DNA from: GCA-2705995 sp965661625
GTDB lineage: Bacteria; Bacteroidota; Bacteroidia; Flavobacteriales_G; Salibacteraceae
Length of the DNA: 64,000 nt
Direction: 5' to 3'
Assembly (NCBI GenBank): GCA_965661625.1
Contig: CBFIEM010000005.1
Span: 102,760-166,759, forward strand
The notes below the pieces were generated by a model. That model had not been told where the DNA came from. It saw nothing but the letters and a program-made list of their open reading frames with translations, and did no database searches. Position 1 is the first letter of the stretch. Each line of letters starts with the position of its first letter. The translations under genes were made by a program, and so were the position numbers. This document shows positions 27,362-35,411 of the stretch, piece by piece.

Positions 27362-27907
27362 ATGAATTTATATTTCAGAATAATTGGATTAATTCTTTGG
27401 TCATTGGGGCGGAAACCAGACCGCAGAATAAAGGTATGGAAACAAAACTTTAGGGTTATGCCGTGGGACTGTGATATGTTTATGCACATGACTAACTCGA
27501 GGTATATTGCCCTTCAAGATATTTCTAGGTCATATGCAACTGTTGAAATGGGGTTAGTTCCGCACTTGAAGAAAGCAGGTATTTACCCAGTCTTAAATGC
27601 TCAAGAAATTTCTTACCTCAAGCCACTAAAACCCTTCCAGGCATTTGAACTCTCAGCAGAATTTGTATACTTCGATGAAAGGAATTACTACATTGAACAT
27701 CGATTTACATCACGTGGAATATTACATGCTAAGAGCATGGTTAAAGGTGTTTTTCTAGATAAATCCGGCGTAGTTCCAATGGAGAAGGTGATGGACCTAG
27801 CTGAAATTAAATTGGAACAGTTGAAACCAAGTGATAAAATTGCCGCTTGGATAAAGTTAATCGAGGAAAAAAAATCAGCAATCGATTTAGAGCGCAAGCA
27901 AGGATAG
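27362..27907 (+). CDS. 4HBT/THEM6-like acyl-CoA thioesterase
   Basis: 181 aa from ATG 27362; the promoter box ends at 27357, so an upstream in-frame ATG at 27317 cannot be used. Membrane-anchor-like N-terminus (LYFRIIGLILWSL), then a hotdog domain: FRVMPWDCDMFMHMTNSRY contains the D-x-x-x-H-x-N-N/T-like 4HBT active-site helix. Related to eukaryotic THEM6 and bacterial acyl-CoA thioester hydrolases. Precedes the pyrimidine operon by 28 bp, but pyrR has its own -7 box. Confidence 0.75.
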   Translation: MNLYFRIIGLILWSLGRKPDRRIKVWKQNFRVMPWDCDMFMHMTNSRYIALQDISRSYATVEMGLVPHLKKAGIYPVLNAQEISYLKPLKPFQAFELSAEFVYFDERNYYIEHRFTSRGILHAKSMVKGVFLDKSGVVPMEKVMDLAEIKLEQLKPSDKIAAWIKLIEEKKSAIDLERKQG

Positions 27908-27921
27908 TCAATAGCTTAGTT

Positions 27922-27929
27922 TATATTTG
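27922..27929 (+). promoter_or_regulatory. -7 box of the pyr operon
   Basis: TATATTTG, perfect TAnnTTTG match. A TTG codon at 27927 lies inside the box; the ATG at 27936 is 6 nt downstream. Confidence 0.5.
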
Positions 27930-27935
27930 TTGCTC

Positions 27936-28478
27936 ATGGTACAACGCGTTTTGCTCGATCACATACAATTGGAACTAACCATTAGAAGGTTAGCACACCA
28001 GTTGGTTGAAAATCATGGAGATTTTTCTAAAACTGCAATTGTAGGATTACAACCCAGGGGGGTAGAACTTGCAAATCGCATTGTAGACACCCTAAATGAA
28101 ATTGAACCAACAAATAAGCTGAAGTACGGTAAACTAGATGTTACGTTTTACCGAGATGACTTTAGAAGAAGAGAGCAGCCAGCAGTAGCCTCTGAAACGA
28201 CCATCGATTTTTTAGTAGAAGATATGCACGTGGTGCTTGTGGATGATGTCCTGTATACAGGTCGTACGATTCGCAGTGGTCTTGAAGCTTTAATGAATTT
28301 TGGAAGGCCCACTGATGTTGAGCTACTAGTCCTCATAGATAGGAGGTTTAGCAGACAATTACCCATTCAACCAGATTATATAGGTAGAACAGTCGATTCA
28401 GTTGCATCTGAACGCGTTGATGTTGATTGGACAAAAGATAACGGCAAAGTCATACTTAATACCTTGAAAGAAGCATGA
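27936..28478 (+). CDS. pyrR: Bifunctional pyr operon regulator / uracil phosphoribosyltransferase
   Basis: 180 aa from ATG 27936. The PRPP-binding loop VVLVDDVLYTGRT (residues 99-111) and VGLQPRGVELA (36-46) are intact, and KLDVTFYRDDFRRREQ matches the PyrR-specific region. PyrR binds pyr mRNA and controls attenuation in Gram-positives and also transfers phosphoribose to uracil; whether it regulates mRNA here is not known. The stop overlaps pyrB by 4 bp (ATGA), forming an operon. Confidence 0.92.
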   Translation: MVQRVLLDHIQLELTIRRLAHQLVENHGDFSKTAIVGLQPRGVELANRIVDTLNEIEPTNKLKYGKLDVTFYRDDFRRREQPAVASETTIDFLVEDMHVVLVDDVLYTGRTIRSGLEALMNFGRPTDVELLVLIDRRFSRQLPIQPDYIGRTVDSVASERVDVDWTKDNGKVILNTLKEA

Positions 28479-29407
28479 GTCAGCTGAGTGTAGATCACTT
28501 GTTGGGTATTAAATACCTGAATGAAGCAGATTTGGACTTGATTTTTCAAACTGCCGACAATTTCAAAGATGTAATCAATCGCCCGATTAAGAAAGTACCA
28601 TCTTTAAGAGATATTACGGTTGCAAACCTATTCTTTGAAAACTCTACGCGCACCAAATTATCATTTGAATTAGCAGAGAAGCGTCTTTCTGCTGATGTCG
28701 TGAATTTTTCAGCTAGTGGTTCCTCAGTATCTAAAGGAGAAACGCTTGTGGATACCGTGAATAACATCTTGGCCATGAAGGTCGACATGGTAGTGATGCG
28801 TCACCCGAACCCTGGAGCTGCAATCTATTTATCTAAACGCGTTGATTCACGTATAATTAATGCTGGCGATGGAGCACATGAACACCCAACTCAAGCTTTA
28901 CTTGATGGGTACTCTATTCGTGAAAAGCTCGGTGACGTTAGGGGCAAGAAAGTGTTAATTGTAGGCGATATCATGCATTCGCGTGTAGCCCTGTCAAACA
29001 TTTATTGCCTGATTAAATTAGGAGCAGAAGTAAAAGTATGCGGACCTCCTACATTGATTCCTAAATTCATAACATCTACTGGAGCTCAAGTTGAAACTGA
29101 TTTGAAGAAGGGGTTAGGGTGGTGTGATGTTGTAAATATGCTTAGGATTCAACTCGAGCGTCAGGACAAAGCATACTTTCCTTCATTGAGGGAGTACTCA
29201 ATGAGGTATGGCCTAAATGCGGAAGTTGTAAACTCAATCGATAAGGAGCTTGTAATTATGCATCCAGGCCCCATAAATAGAGGAGTAGAGATCTCATCTG
29301 AAATCGCCGACTCCAAACACAGTATTATTTTAAACCAAGTTGAGAATGGAGTTGCTATCCGCATGGCAATCCTCTATTTGTTGGCAAGCAAAATTGATAG
29401 GGAATGA
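28475..29407 (+). CDS. pyrB: Aspartate carbamoyltransferase, catalytic subunit
   Basis: 310 aa. Carbamoyl-phosphate site FENSTRT (residues 54-60, with Arg59), HPTQALLD (about 137-144) and HPGPINRGVEI near 265-275 are conserved. It makes carbamoyl-aspartate in pyrimidine synthesis. Length fits the catalytic chain; no pyrI regulatory gene follows. ATGA overlaps on both sides put it in a tightly coupled run pyrR-pyrB-STAS. Confidence 0.95.
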   Translation: MSQLSVDHLLGIKYLNEADLDLIFQTADNFKDVINRPIKKVPSLRDITVANLFFENSTRTKLSFELAEKRLSADVVNFSASGSSVSKGETLVDTVNNILAMKVDMVVMRHPNPGAAIYLSKRVDSRIINAGDGAHEHPTQALLDGYSIREKLGDVRGKKVLIVGDIMHSRVALSNIYCLIKLGAEVKVCGPPTLIPKFITSTGAQVETDLKKGLGWCDVVNMLRIQLERQDKAYFPSLREYSMRYGLNAEVVNSIDKELVIMHPGPINRGVEISSEIADSKHSIILNQVENGVAIRMAILYLLASKIDRE

Positions 29408-29742
29408 GTAACTTTAAAGTTGAAAAGCATGAAGCTCATGTAGAGTTGACTTGGACGATAAGCGCAATTGATGCAACTGATGTAGAAGTTGCAATTGCTG
29501 AGGTTGGAGACCAAAATGCAATTCTTATTTTCACCAAAGTTGAGTCAATCTCTGAGGATGCAGCAAACAAGTTAACTCAAGAAATGAGTGACAAGCTAGA
29601 TGCAAATCGCTCGTTCAAGTTGGCTGAAGTGAATGAACAATTGCAAGCCGTTTTTAAAAATATTGAGCTTGTTCCAACGCTGACCGAAGCGCAGGACTTA
29701 TTGTTTATGGAAGAAGTTGAACGCGATTTACTAACCGATTAA
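29404..29742 (+). CDS. STAS-like small protein
   Basis: 112 aa. The alternating strands and helices, with TKVESISEDAANKLTQEM and LAEVNEQLQAVFKNI, fit an anti-anti-sigma (STAS) fold; the usual phosphorylated Ser with its DxS context is not clear. ATG overlaps the pyrB stop by 4 bp. A small STAS-like gene upstream of rnz is frequent in Flavobacteriia, so it probably belongs to that conserved run, but its partner is unknown. Confidence 0.65.
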   Translation: MSNFKVEKHEAHVELTWTISAIDATDVEVAIAEVGDQNAILIFTKVESISEDAANKLTQEMSDKLDANRSFKLAEVNEQLQAVFKNIELVPTLTEAQDLLFMEEVERDLLTD

Positions 29743-29754
29743 TACACATAGATT

Positions 29755-30450
29755 ATGAAAAGTATAATTACACTTTTAGGCTTATTTATTTTGGGTTCTG
29801 GAGCGGCAAATGCACAATGTGTTCCGGATCCGCAATTTACCCAACCAGGAATCCATCCTGTGCTGAGTAGCATCAGCACCACCATTGTGGTAGGAACATC
29901 TTTTACGCAAGACTTGACAGTGGTTATTCCAGCCGATACGACCATTTTTGGTCAAACCTTTACTATTGACTCTGCGCGGTTGTCGGATGTTTTAAATGTT
30001 CCGCAAGGAATGGGTTACAGTTGTGATGTTAGTGATTGCACATGGGATGGAGGTACTGCAGGATGTGCAAGAATATCAGGTGTTCCAACTCAAATTGGCG
30101 ATTATAACTTGATTATCCAAGCAGAATTCTTTTTAGATGGTCTAGGTTCAACTACAATAACTGATACGCTGGAGGTAAGTGTGGTTCAGCAAACAGCTGT
30201 ACCCGAACTAAATCCTGAATCTGTTGCGATTTATCCCAATCCAGCACAAGAACAATTAACAATTCAGCTTAAAGATGCTTTCCAGTTTGGTAGAGCAGAG
30301 GTTATGAACGTTATGGGAGCCCAAGTTAAGGAGGTGTTGCTAAATAATGGAACAAACGTTCTTTCCTTAAATGGTTTGACATCAGGAGTTTATTTTGTAA
30401 AACTAACTACAGATCAAGGGTATTGGCTTGAGAAGTTAATTGTTGAGTAA
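29755..30450 (+). CDS. Secreted protein with T9SS type A sorting domain
   Basis: 231 aa. Signal peptide (about 1-20, ending GSGAANAQ), a beta-rich, cysteine-containing domain (about 22-145), then a C-terminal sorting domain (about 150-231) with SVAIYPNPAQEQLTIQL, GVYFVKLTTD and a charged end VE, the type-A T9SS signal. It lies 12 bp after the STAS-like gene and 8 bp before rnz, so this surface cargo is inserted in an otherwise housekeeping operon. No enzymatic motif is visible. Confidence 0.82.
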   Translation: MKSIITLLGLFILGSGAANAQCVPDPQFTQPGIHPVLSSISTTIVVGTSFTQDLTVVIPADTTIFGQTFTIDSARLSDVLNVPQGMGYSCDVSDCTWDGGTAGCARISGVPTQIGDYNLIIQAEFFLDGLGSTTITDTLEVSVVQQTAVPELNPESVAIYPNPAQEQLTIQLKDAFQFGRAEVMNVMGAQVKEVLLNNGTNVLSLNGLTSGVYFVKLTTDQGYWLEKLIVE

Positions 30451-30458
30451 CCTGCCCT

Positions 30459-31364
30459 ATGAAAGTGCTTATTCTGGGTTCTAACTCAGCAATTCCAACA
30501 GCGAATCGTTTTCCCACAGCTCAATTGCTTGATGTCAATCATGCTTATTATTTAATAGACTGTGGTGAGGGCGCGCAAATGCAGCTTCGAAGAAATCATA
30601 TTAAAATGCAGCGGATTCGCTGCATTTTTATTTCACATATGCATGGCGATCACTACTTTGGACTTATTGGGCTGTTGAACACAATGCACTTACTGGGGCG
30701 AGAAATTCCACTGTCTGTTTATGGCCCTCCAGAGTTAGAGCCGATAATTCGCTCCATGATGCATGCCGCACATTCAAAATTGAGGTATGAACTGAATTTT
30801 CATACCATGGAATTTGGAACTCGTGAAGAAGTGTATGTGGACGAGCACGTGAAAGTAACTTCTCTTCCAATGGATCATCGCATTCCGTGCAACGGCTTTT
30901 TGTTTGAAGAAACTCCCAGAAAACTTAAAGTTAAAAAAGAAGCAATAAAAGAATTTGAGATTTCACTCAAGCAAATTCCAAACCTCAAAGATGGAGAAGA
31001 CTTGGTATTAGAGGATGGATCTCGTATTCCTAATGCTCTCGTTACAGAAACCCCAAATCCATTAAAAAAGTATGCGTTTTGCAGTGATACACGTTACAAT
31101 GAACGACTTATAGATTGGGTTGATGGTGTTGACATCCTTTATCATGAGGCAACGTTTGCACAGGATATGGAAAAACGTGCTCGTGAAACGTATCACGCTA
31201 CAACAACACAAGCTGCAACGATTGCGATGAAGGCTGGTGTTAGGAAACTGGTAATTGGTCATTTTTCTGCGCGATATGCTGAGTTAGAACCTCACCTTCT
31301 TGAAGCAAGACAAACGTTTAAAGAAACATACTTAGCTGAGGAGGGAATCCAGTTTGTCTGTTAA
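30459..31364 (+). CDS. rnz: Ribonuclease Z
   Basis: 301 aa, a typical length. The metallo-beta-lactamase motif HMHGDH with H60, H62, D64, H65 is intact, as are SNSAIPTANRFP near the N-terminus, FCSDTRYN and the final GHFSARY region. It trims tRNA 3' trailers; the tRNAs in this window do not encode CCA, so 3' trimming is needed before CCA addition. Follows the T9SS cargo gene by 8 bp. Confidence 0.93.
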   Translation: MKVLILGSNSAIPTANRFPTAQLLDVNHAYYLIDCGEGAQMQLRRNHIKMQRIRCIFISHMHGDHYFGLIGLLNTMHLLGREIPLSVYGPPELEPIIRSMMHAAHSKLRYELNFHTMEFGTREEVYVDEHVKVTSLPMDHRIPCNGFLFEETPRKLKVKKEAIKEFEISLKQIPNLKDGEDLVLEDGSRIPNALVTETPNPLKKYAFCSDTRYNERLIDWVDGVDILYHEATFAQDMEKRARETYHATTTQAATIAMKAGVRKLVIGHFSARYAELEPHLLEARQTFKETYLAEEGIQFVC

Positions 31365-31426
31365 TAACTCAACTGCTTTTTTTATAAAACTTAGCAAAAC
31401 CTTATGGGTTCGACGAAATTCTGAGT

Positions 31427-31434
31427 TACATTTG
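31427..31434 (+). promoter_or_regulatory. -7 box of the LuxR-type regulator gene
   Basis: TACATTTG, perfect TAnnTTTG match, 23 nt before the ATG at 31458. No TTG at -33. Confidence 0.5.
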
Positions 31435-31437
31435 CTT

Positions 31438-31456
31438 ATCCAGAATTATTCTAAAT
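31438..31456 (+). promoter_or_regulatory. 19-bp imperfect palindrome (operator candidate)
   Basis: atccagaattattctaaat: 7 of 9 symmetric positions pair, with a perfect central AGAAT-T-ATTCT. It starts 3 nt after the -7 box. The right half TTCTAAAT is shared with the palindrome in front of the iron operon (33165-33183). Fur- or IscR-like operator is an inference. Confidence 0.4.
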
Positions 31457-31457
31457 A

Positions 31458-32111
31458 ATGAATGCAGTTCGAGTTATTTTAGCTGATAACAATTACCTCA
31501 TCCGCGAAGGATTGAAAACGGTTCTGAAGGAGCGCGGTATTGAAGTTGTTGGAGAAGTTGAGTCTTCTTCAGAACTCCATAAAATGGTAAGTGCTTCAAA
31601 TCCACAAGTTGTATTGTTGGATTATAGTTCTGTAGCATTTGATATCACAGATATAGAGAAGATTGTGGCATTGCATCCCGATGTCGCCGTTGTGGCAATT
31701 ACTGAAGAGGCAGATCGGTTTCAGATTGCATCAGCTATGCAAAGTGGTGTTAATGGTCACTTGATGAAGGACTGTGATCGTGATGAAATTATGGAAGCTG
31801 TCCAAGAAACGGCGGCGGGAAATAAGTTTTATTGTGGTAAAATATTAGACCGAGTAAATGAAGATTCAAATGGAGACCCTAGCTGTGAAGCTGTTTCATT
31901 ATCTCCACGAGAAATCGAAATTATTCAACAGGTATCTAGTGGTTTTACCAATAAAGAGATAGCTGATCAATTATGCTTGAGCCAGCATACAGTAATGACA
32001 CATCGGAAGAAAATTATGGCCAAGCTTGGCATTAACAATACTGCAGGACTTGTTATTTATGCAGTGAAACAAAACCTGATTTCTCCAAACAAATTTCTCT
32101 TTGATTCATAG
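31458..32111 (+). CDS. NarL/FixJ-type response regulator
   Basis: 217 aa. Receiver domain (about 4-118) with phosphoacceptor Asp55 (VVLLDY), Thr82 and Lys104; the acidic pocket is D10-N11 rather than two Asp. The LuxR helix-turn-helix (about 145-210) reads LSPREIEIIQQVSSGFTNKE and SQHTVMTHRKKIMAKLGI. No histidine kinase is adjacent. It precedes flavodoxin by 64 bp, and the palindrome before it resembles that before the iron operon, so a role in an iron-starvation response is possible (inference). Confidence 0.88.
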   Translation: MNAVRVILADNNYLIREGLKTVLKERGIEVVGEVESSSELHKMVSASNPQVVLLDYSSVAFDITDIEKIVALHPDVAVVAITEEADRFQIASAMQSGVNGHLMKDCDRDEIMEAVQETAAGNKFYCGKILDRVNEDSNGDPSCEAVSLSPREIEIIQQVSSGFTNKEIADQLCLSQHTVMTHRKKIMAKLGINNTAGLVIYAVKQNLISPNKFLFDS

Positions 32112-32150
32112 TAAGTTGATGTAAATCATTTTTTAATTGGCACTGCATCT

Positions 32151-32158
32151 TAGTTTTG
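32151..32158 (+). promoter_or_regulatory. -7 box of the flavodoxin gene
   Basis: TAGTTTTG, perfect TAnnTTTG match, 17 nt before ATG 32176. No TTG at the usual distance. Confidence 0.5.
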
Positions 32159-32175
32159 CAATCTAAATCAATCAC

Positions 32176-32688
32176 ATGAGTAAAATAGGACTCTTTTACG
32201 GATCGGACACAGGATGTACTGAGGCGGTTTCTGAAATGATCGTGGAGCAATTGGGAGAAGACCTCGTTGACCTGCACGATGTTTACGATATATCAAAGGA
32301 TGATTTTGATGCATATGATAAGATTATTATCGGGTTATCCACTTGGCACGACGGTCAGTTGGTAAGTGCATGGGATGATTTTTATGAAGATTGGAAGGAA
32401 GTAGATCTCAAAGGCAAACAGGTCGCTATTTTCGGATTGGGAGATCAATACGGTTATAGCACCTATTTTATTGATGGAGTAGGGATATTAGGGAAAGTAG
32501 CTGAAGAAAATGGAGCTGAGCTTATTGGCTTGTGGCCAACCGACGGTTACGAACACGATGAGTCAAAGGCAGACTTAGGAAATGGTAAATTTATGGGCTT
32601 GGCTATCGATGAAGATAATCAGGATGAACTAACGGAAGAACGGGTTACGAAATGGGTAGACCAAATTAGAGCCGAATTCAACCTATAG
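32176..32688 (+). CDS. fldA: Flavodoxin (long chain)
   Basis: 170 aa. The FMN phosphate loop GSDTGCTE (residues 9-16), the inner aromatic loop STWHDGQL and outer loop GLGDQYGYSTYF match long-chain flavodoxins. Flavodoxin replaces ferredoxin when iron is scarce; its position next to an iron-uptake operon agrees with this. It is preceded by a TAGTTTTG box and followed convergently by a TPR gene with zero-base spacing. Confidence 0.93.
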   Translation: MSKIGLFYGSDTGCTEAVSEMIVEQLGEDLVDLHDVYDISKDDFDAYDKIIIGLSTWHDGQLVSAWDDFYEDWKEVDLKGKQVAIFGLGDQYGYSTYFIDGVGILGKVAEENGAELIGLWPTDGYEHDESKADLGNGKFMGLAIDEDNQDELTEERVTKWVDQIRAEFNL

Positions 32689-33021
32689 TTACCAATTCTC
32701 GGCATCCTCATCCAAGAACATAAGTGCTTCAGTGAGCTCCCCAATTGTTTTTTGATCGTTCTGTTGCTTTGCAACTTCTTTACCTTTTTTATAGGTAACG
32801 ATAGCAGCTTCTGGTTTGCCGGCCTCTTCATACAATTTGCCCAGCTGATAATAAGCACCTAAATACTGCGTGTCAAAGCTTAGTAGATGTTCTAACGCTG
32901 ATATGGCTTTATCGAACATCTCTAGTTTGCGGTATTCCAAGGCAGCTGCATAGTTTAGGAAAGAATCGGTAGGATTCTTCTTTAACATATTCTCTATCAA
33001 GGGTAATCGATCTTCGCTCAT
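32689..33021 (-). CDS. Small TPR protein
   Basis: 110 aa, three TPR helical pairs from about residue 10 to 95 (DSFLNYAAALEYRKLEMFDK, LGAYYQLGKLYEEAGKPEAA). No signal peptide, so cytoplasmic. Convergent with flavodoxin, stop to stop. A TATTTTTG box (33047-33054) lies 25 nt upstream of its ATG. Such small TPR proteins are common in Bacteroidota; role unknown. Confidence 0.8.
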   Translation of the reverse strand: MSEDRLPLIENMLKKNPTDSFLNYAAALEYRKLEMFDKAISALEHLLSFDTQYLGAYYQLGKLYEEAGKPEAAIVTYKKGKEVAKQQNDQKTIGELTEALMFLDEDAENW

Positions 33022-33046
33022 GCGTTACTTGATTCTGCGTTACCTA

Positions 33047-33054
33047 CAAAAATA
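33047..33054 (-). promoter_or_regulatory. -7 box of the small TPR gene
   Basis: TATTTTTG on the minus strand, perfect TAnnTTTG match, 25 nt before the ATG at 33021. Confidence 0.45.
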
Positions 33055-33121
33055 GGCTATTTATAACTGGATAGTAATCGTTTTATCCGACTTAAGAAAT
33101 GAAAATACCCATTAGTTGGTA

Positions 33122-33152
33122 TTGTGGGTGAAGTGGGTAGGAAATAGATTTG
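33122..33152 (+). promoter_or_regulatory. Promoter of the iron-uptake operon
   Basis: TTG (33122-33124), 20-nt spacer, TAGATTTG (33145-33152): full Bacteroidota consensus, 45 nt before ATG 33198. Confidence 0.75.
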
Positions 33153-33164
33153 CGGTATCAATTA

Positions 33165-33183
33165 ATTAAGACTAATTCTAAAT
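33165..33183 (+). promoter_or_regulatory. 19-bp palindrome, Fur-like operator candidate
   Basis: attaagactaattctaaat: 7 of 9 symmetric positions pair around a central A. It lies 12 nt downstream of the -7 box, where a repressor would block transcription. The right half TTCTAAAT is repeated at 31449-31456. Iron control is inferred from the downstream genes. Confidence 0.45.
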
Positions 33184-33197
33184 AAGAAAATTGAGCC

Positions 33198-34304
33198 ATG
33201 ATACTCAAAAACCGTTACTTAGCGTTATTCATAGCCGGAGCTACTCTTTTCGCTGTTGGCTGTAAAGATGATTCAAGCCCTTCAAGCTCGCCAAAAATTC
33301 CGTCATCCTATTCAAGCGACGATTATATTGTGAATACGGCTGATGAGCGCAATTTGTATGATGAACTAAATGCATTAGTAGCGGAGCTAGAAGCTTTGGA
33401 AAGTTCTTCAGTTGCTGTCCCTGTCGGCGATCTGACAGCGTTTTGGGAGGGAACTTCGATGAAAAATCAAGTAAATCCAGCTTTTGAAGTTGTTGTAGAT
33501 AACTACCTTTTAGAAGCGGCTGAAGCATCTGGAAATCAGTATGATTCCTTAACTGGTGAAGGAGGTGTTCTTGCTGGAAGGCTGTTCAACGAGCATGGTG
33601 TTGAGCCCCTTGAAATGGTTGAAAAAGGGTTGTTCGGTGCATTGTTTTACAATAGAGCAATTGAGCTAGCCACTACCTACAATGAAGCAGATTTATGTGA
33701 CAAACTAATTGCGCTGTATGGAGCTCATCCCATATTTGCAAACACGAGCAATCATCCGGAAAACCCTGACCGTGGGCCAGCTAAGTATAGTGCACGACGC
33801 ACGCCAATGAGCGGTGGTTTTTATTTAGATATAAAATCACACTTAATTCAAGCGAATTACTATTTAAGTAGAGGAAACACGCGAACAGATGCTGTTGTAG
33901 CAGAACCTTTAGCTGCAGTGCTTGCCACTTGGGAGCGTTTTACGGCCGCCACAATCATAAACTACCTCCATTCAACAATAGGCACCCTATCTCAAACGAA
34001 CCTTTCGCCTGAAGACCAAGCATCAGCTTTACATGCTTATTCTGAAGCTGTGGGTTTCGCGCGTGGTTTGCTTGTAGTATCGAATCGTTCCATTGCAAGT
34101 AATACACAGCTTAATGAGGTACTCACCGCAATGCTTTACTCAATCGAGAATTCGAGCTACACTGGAAATACGTTGCTCACAGATCGCGTTAGTGGTGTTC
34201 AATCCCTCACCAATGCGTTGAACTTGGTAAAAAACATTTATGGCTTTACAGATGATGAAGTCAATCAGTTTAGGATGAATTGGATTAACGAAGAACAGCG
34301 CTAA
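33198..34304 (+). CDS. DUF4856-like lipoprotein of the imelysin operon
   Basis: 368 aa lipoprotein with lipobox AVGC (Cys22). The mature part is helical with a GGVLAGRLFNEHGVEPLEMV segment (in part GGVLAGRLFNEHG) that matches proteins labelled DUF4856, which neighbour imelysin genes in many Bacteroidota. First gene of a four-gene operon: this, imelysin (0 bp gap), HTTM (0 bp), TonB receptor (overlap). It has no known biochemistry; the setting suggests outer-membrane-associated iron binding or transfer (inference). Confidence 0.75.
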   Translation: MILKNRYLALFIAGATLFAVGCKDDSSPSSSPKIPSSYSSDDYIVNTADERNLYDELNALVAELEALESSSVAVPVGDLTAFWEGTSMKNQVNPAFEVVVDNYLLEAAEASGNQYDSLTGEGGVLAGRLFNEHGVEPLEMVEKGLFGALFYNRAIELATTYNEADLCDKLIALYGAHPIFANTSNHPENPDRGPAKYSARRTPMSGGFYLDIKSHLIQANYYLSRGNTRTDAVVAEPLAAVLATWERFTAATIINYLHSTIGTLSQTNLSPEDQASALHAYSEAVGFARGLLVVSNRSIASNTQLNEVLTAMLYSIENSSYTGNTLLTDRVSGVQSLTNALNLVKNIYGFTDDEVNQFRMNWINEEQR

Positions 34305-35411
34305 ATGACACGATACTTAATATGCTGCTTATGCGGCGCGCTTTGGCTTTTCATGTTAGGTTGCGAAGAGTCTAAAAATGCTCAAGGGGAGAATGGTTAC
34401 AACCGTTCTGCCCTTTTAGCTGATATAGCTGATCAGGTGATCATACCCAATGCACACGAGGCCGCCTCAAATGCTGCTCACTTAGAAGAGTTGATAGCTG
34501 ACTTGGATGGTCAAGAGCTTGCCGATAACTCATTGTTAGAGGCCGCTTGGCTTGAGACCGCGAAATCTATTGTGAGCATATCTGCGATAACATTTGGTCC
34601 TGGTGAGCGTATGCAAGGCTCTGGAATTCCAGCACATCAAACAGGAACGCTTGCGGAAAATATTGCAGTGTTTCCAGTCGATACAGCACTAGTTGAGGCT
34701 TTAATTCAAGCTCAAGACACATCACTTGTGAATTTTGATCGTGATACTCGAGGAATTTATGCGATCGAATACTTCATATTTGGAACTCAAAACAAGCGAT
34801 TTTCAGCGACGAGGAGAGCTTATTTAAAAGCGATTGTAAGCGACCTTGTAAAAGCTACATCCGATTATAGAGATGCTTGGGTTCAGTACCGCACATCTTT
34901 TATTGGAAACGATGGTACAAATGCAGGTAGTTCTGTTTCAATGCTTTTCAATTCACTCTCAAGGTATTATGAAGGTGCGAAAAATTTTAAAGTTGCGCTA
35001 CCATTAGGGCTTCGCCCAGGCCAAGTTTCTACAGTTCCTGAATTGAGGGAGTCGCGCTTTGCGAATCGTTCCATGGAATTACTTCAGGAGCACCTTGAAA
35101 CATCATGGAAGCTGTATTCGGGGAATGCGTTTAATGCTGGAGCAAACTACCAAGGGTTTGATGATTACTTGCAAACTATTCCGGGTGGAAGCGAATTACT
35201 CAATCAAACTACCGCACAGTGGCAGGTTATTATGCAGGGGTATATGGATGTTCAGCAAACATCTACAACATGGGTTAACGCTATAGAGCAACATGAACTG
35301 CTTGCCCAACAGTGGCATACCGAACTCCAAAAGCACACTCGCTTTTTTAAGAGCGACCTTTCTTCCTTACTTGGTGTAGCAATAACTTATGATAGTGGAG
35401 ATGGGGATTAG
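34305..35411 (+). CDS. Imelysin-family lipoprotein
   Basis: 368 aa, lipobox MLGC with Cys20. The imelysin/IPPA core is helical; the iron-binding-associated GxHxxE motif corresponds to G150-I-Y152-A-I-E155, so His is Tyr, a variant common to several Bacteroidota members by memory. Imelysin-like proteins are induced by iron limitation and are thought to bind iron or heme at the cell surface. Directly follows the DUF4856-like gene and precedes HTTM without spacing. Confidence 0.82.
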   Translation: MTRYLICCLCGALWLFMLGCEESKNAQGENGYNRSALLADIADQVIIPNAHEAASNAAHLEELIADLDGQELADNSLLEAAWLETAKSIVSISAITFGPGERMQGSGIPAHQTGTLAENIAVFPVDTALVEALIQAQDTSLVNFDRDTRGIYAIEYFIFGTQNKRFSATRRAYLKAIVSDLVKATSDYRDAWVQYRTSFIGNDGTNAGSSVSMLFNSLSRYYEGAKNFKVALPLGLRPGQVSTVPELRESRFANRSMELLQEHLETSWKLYSGNAFNAGANYQGFDDYLQTIPGGSELLNQTTAQWQVIMQGYMDVQQTSTTWVNAIEQHELLAQQWHTELQKHTRFFKSDLSSLLGVAITYDSGDGD

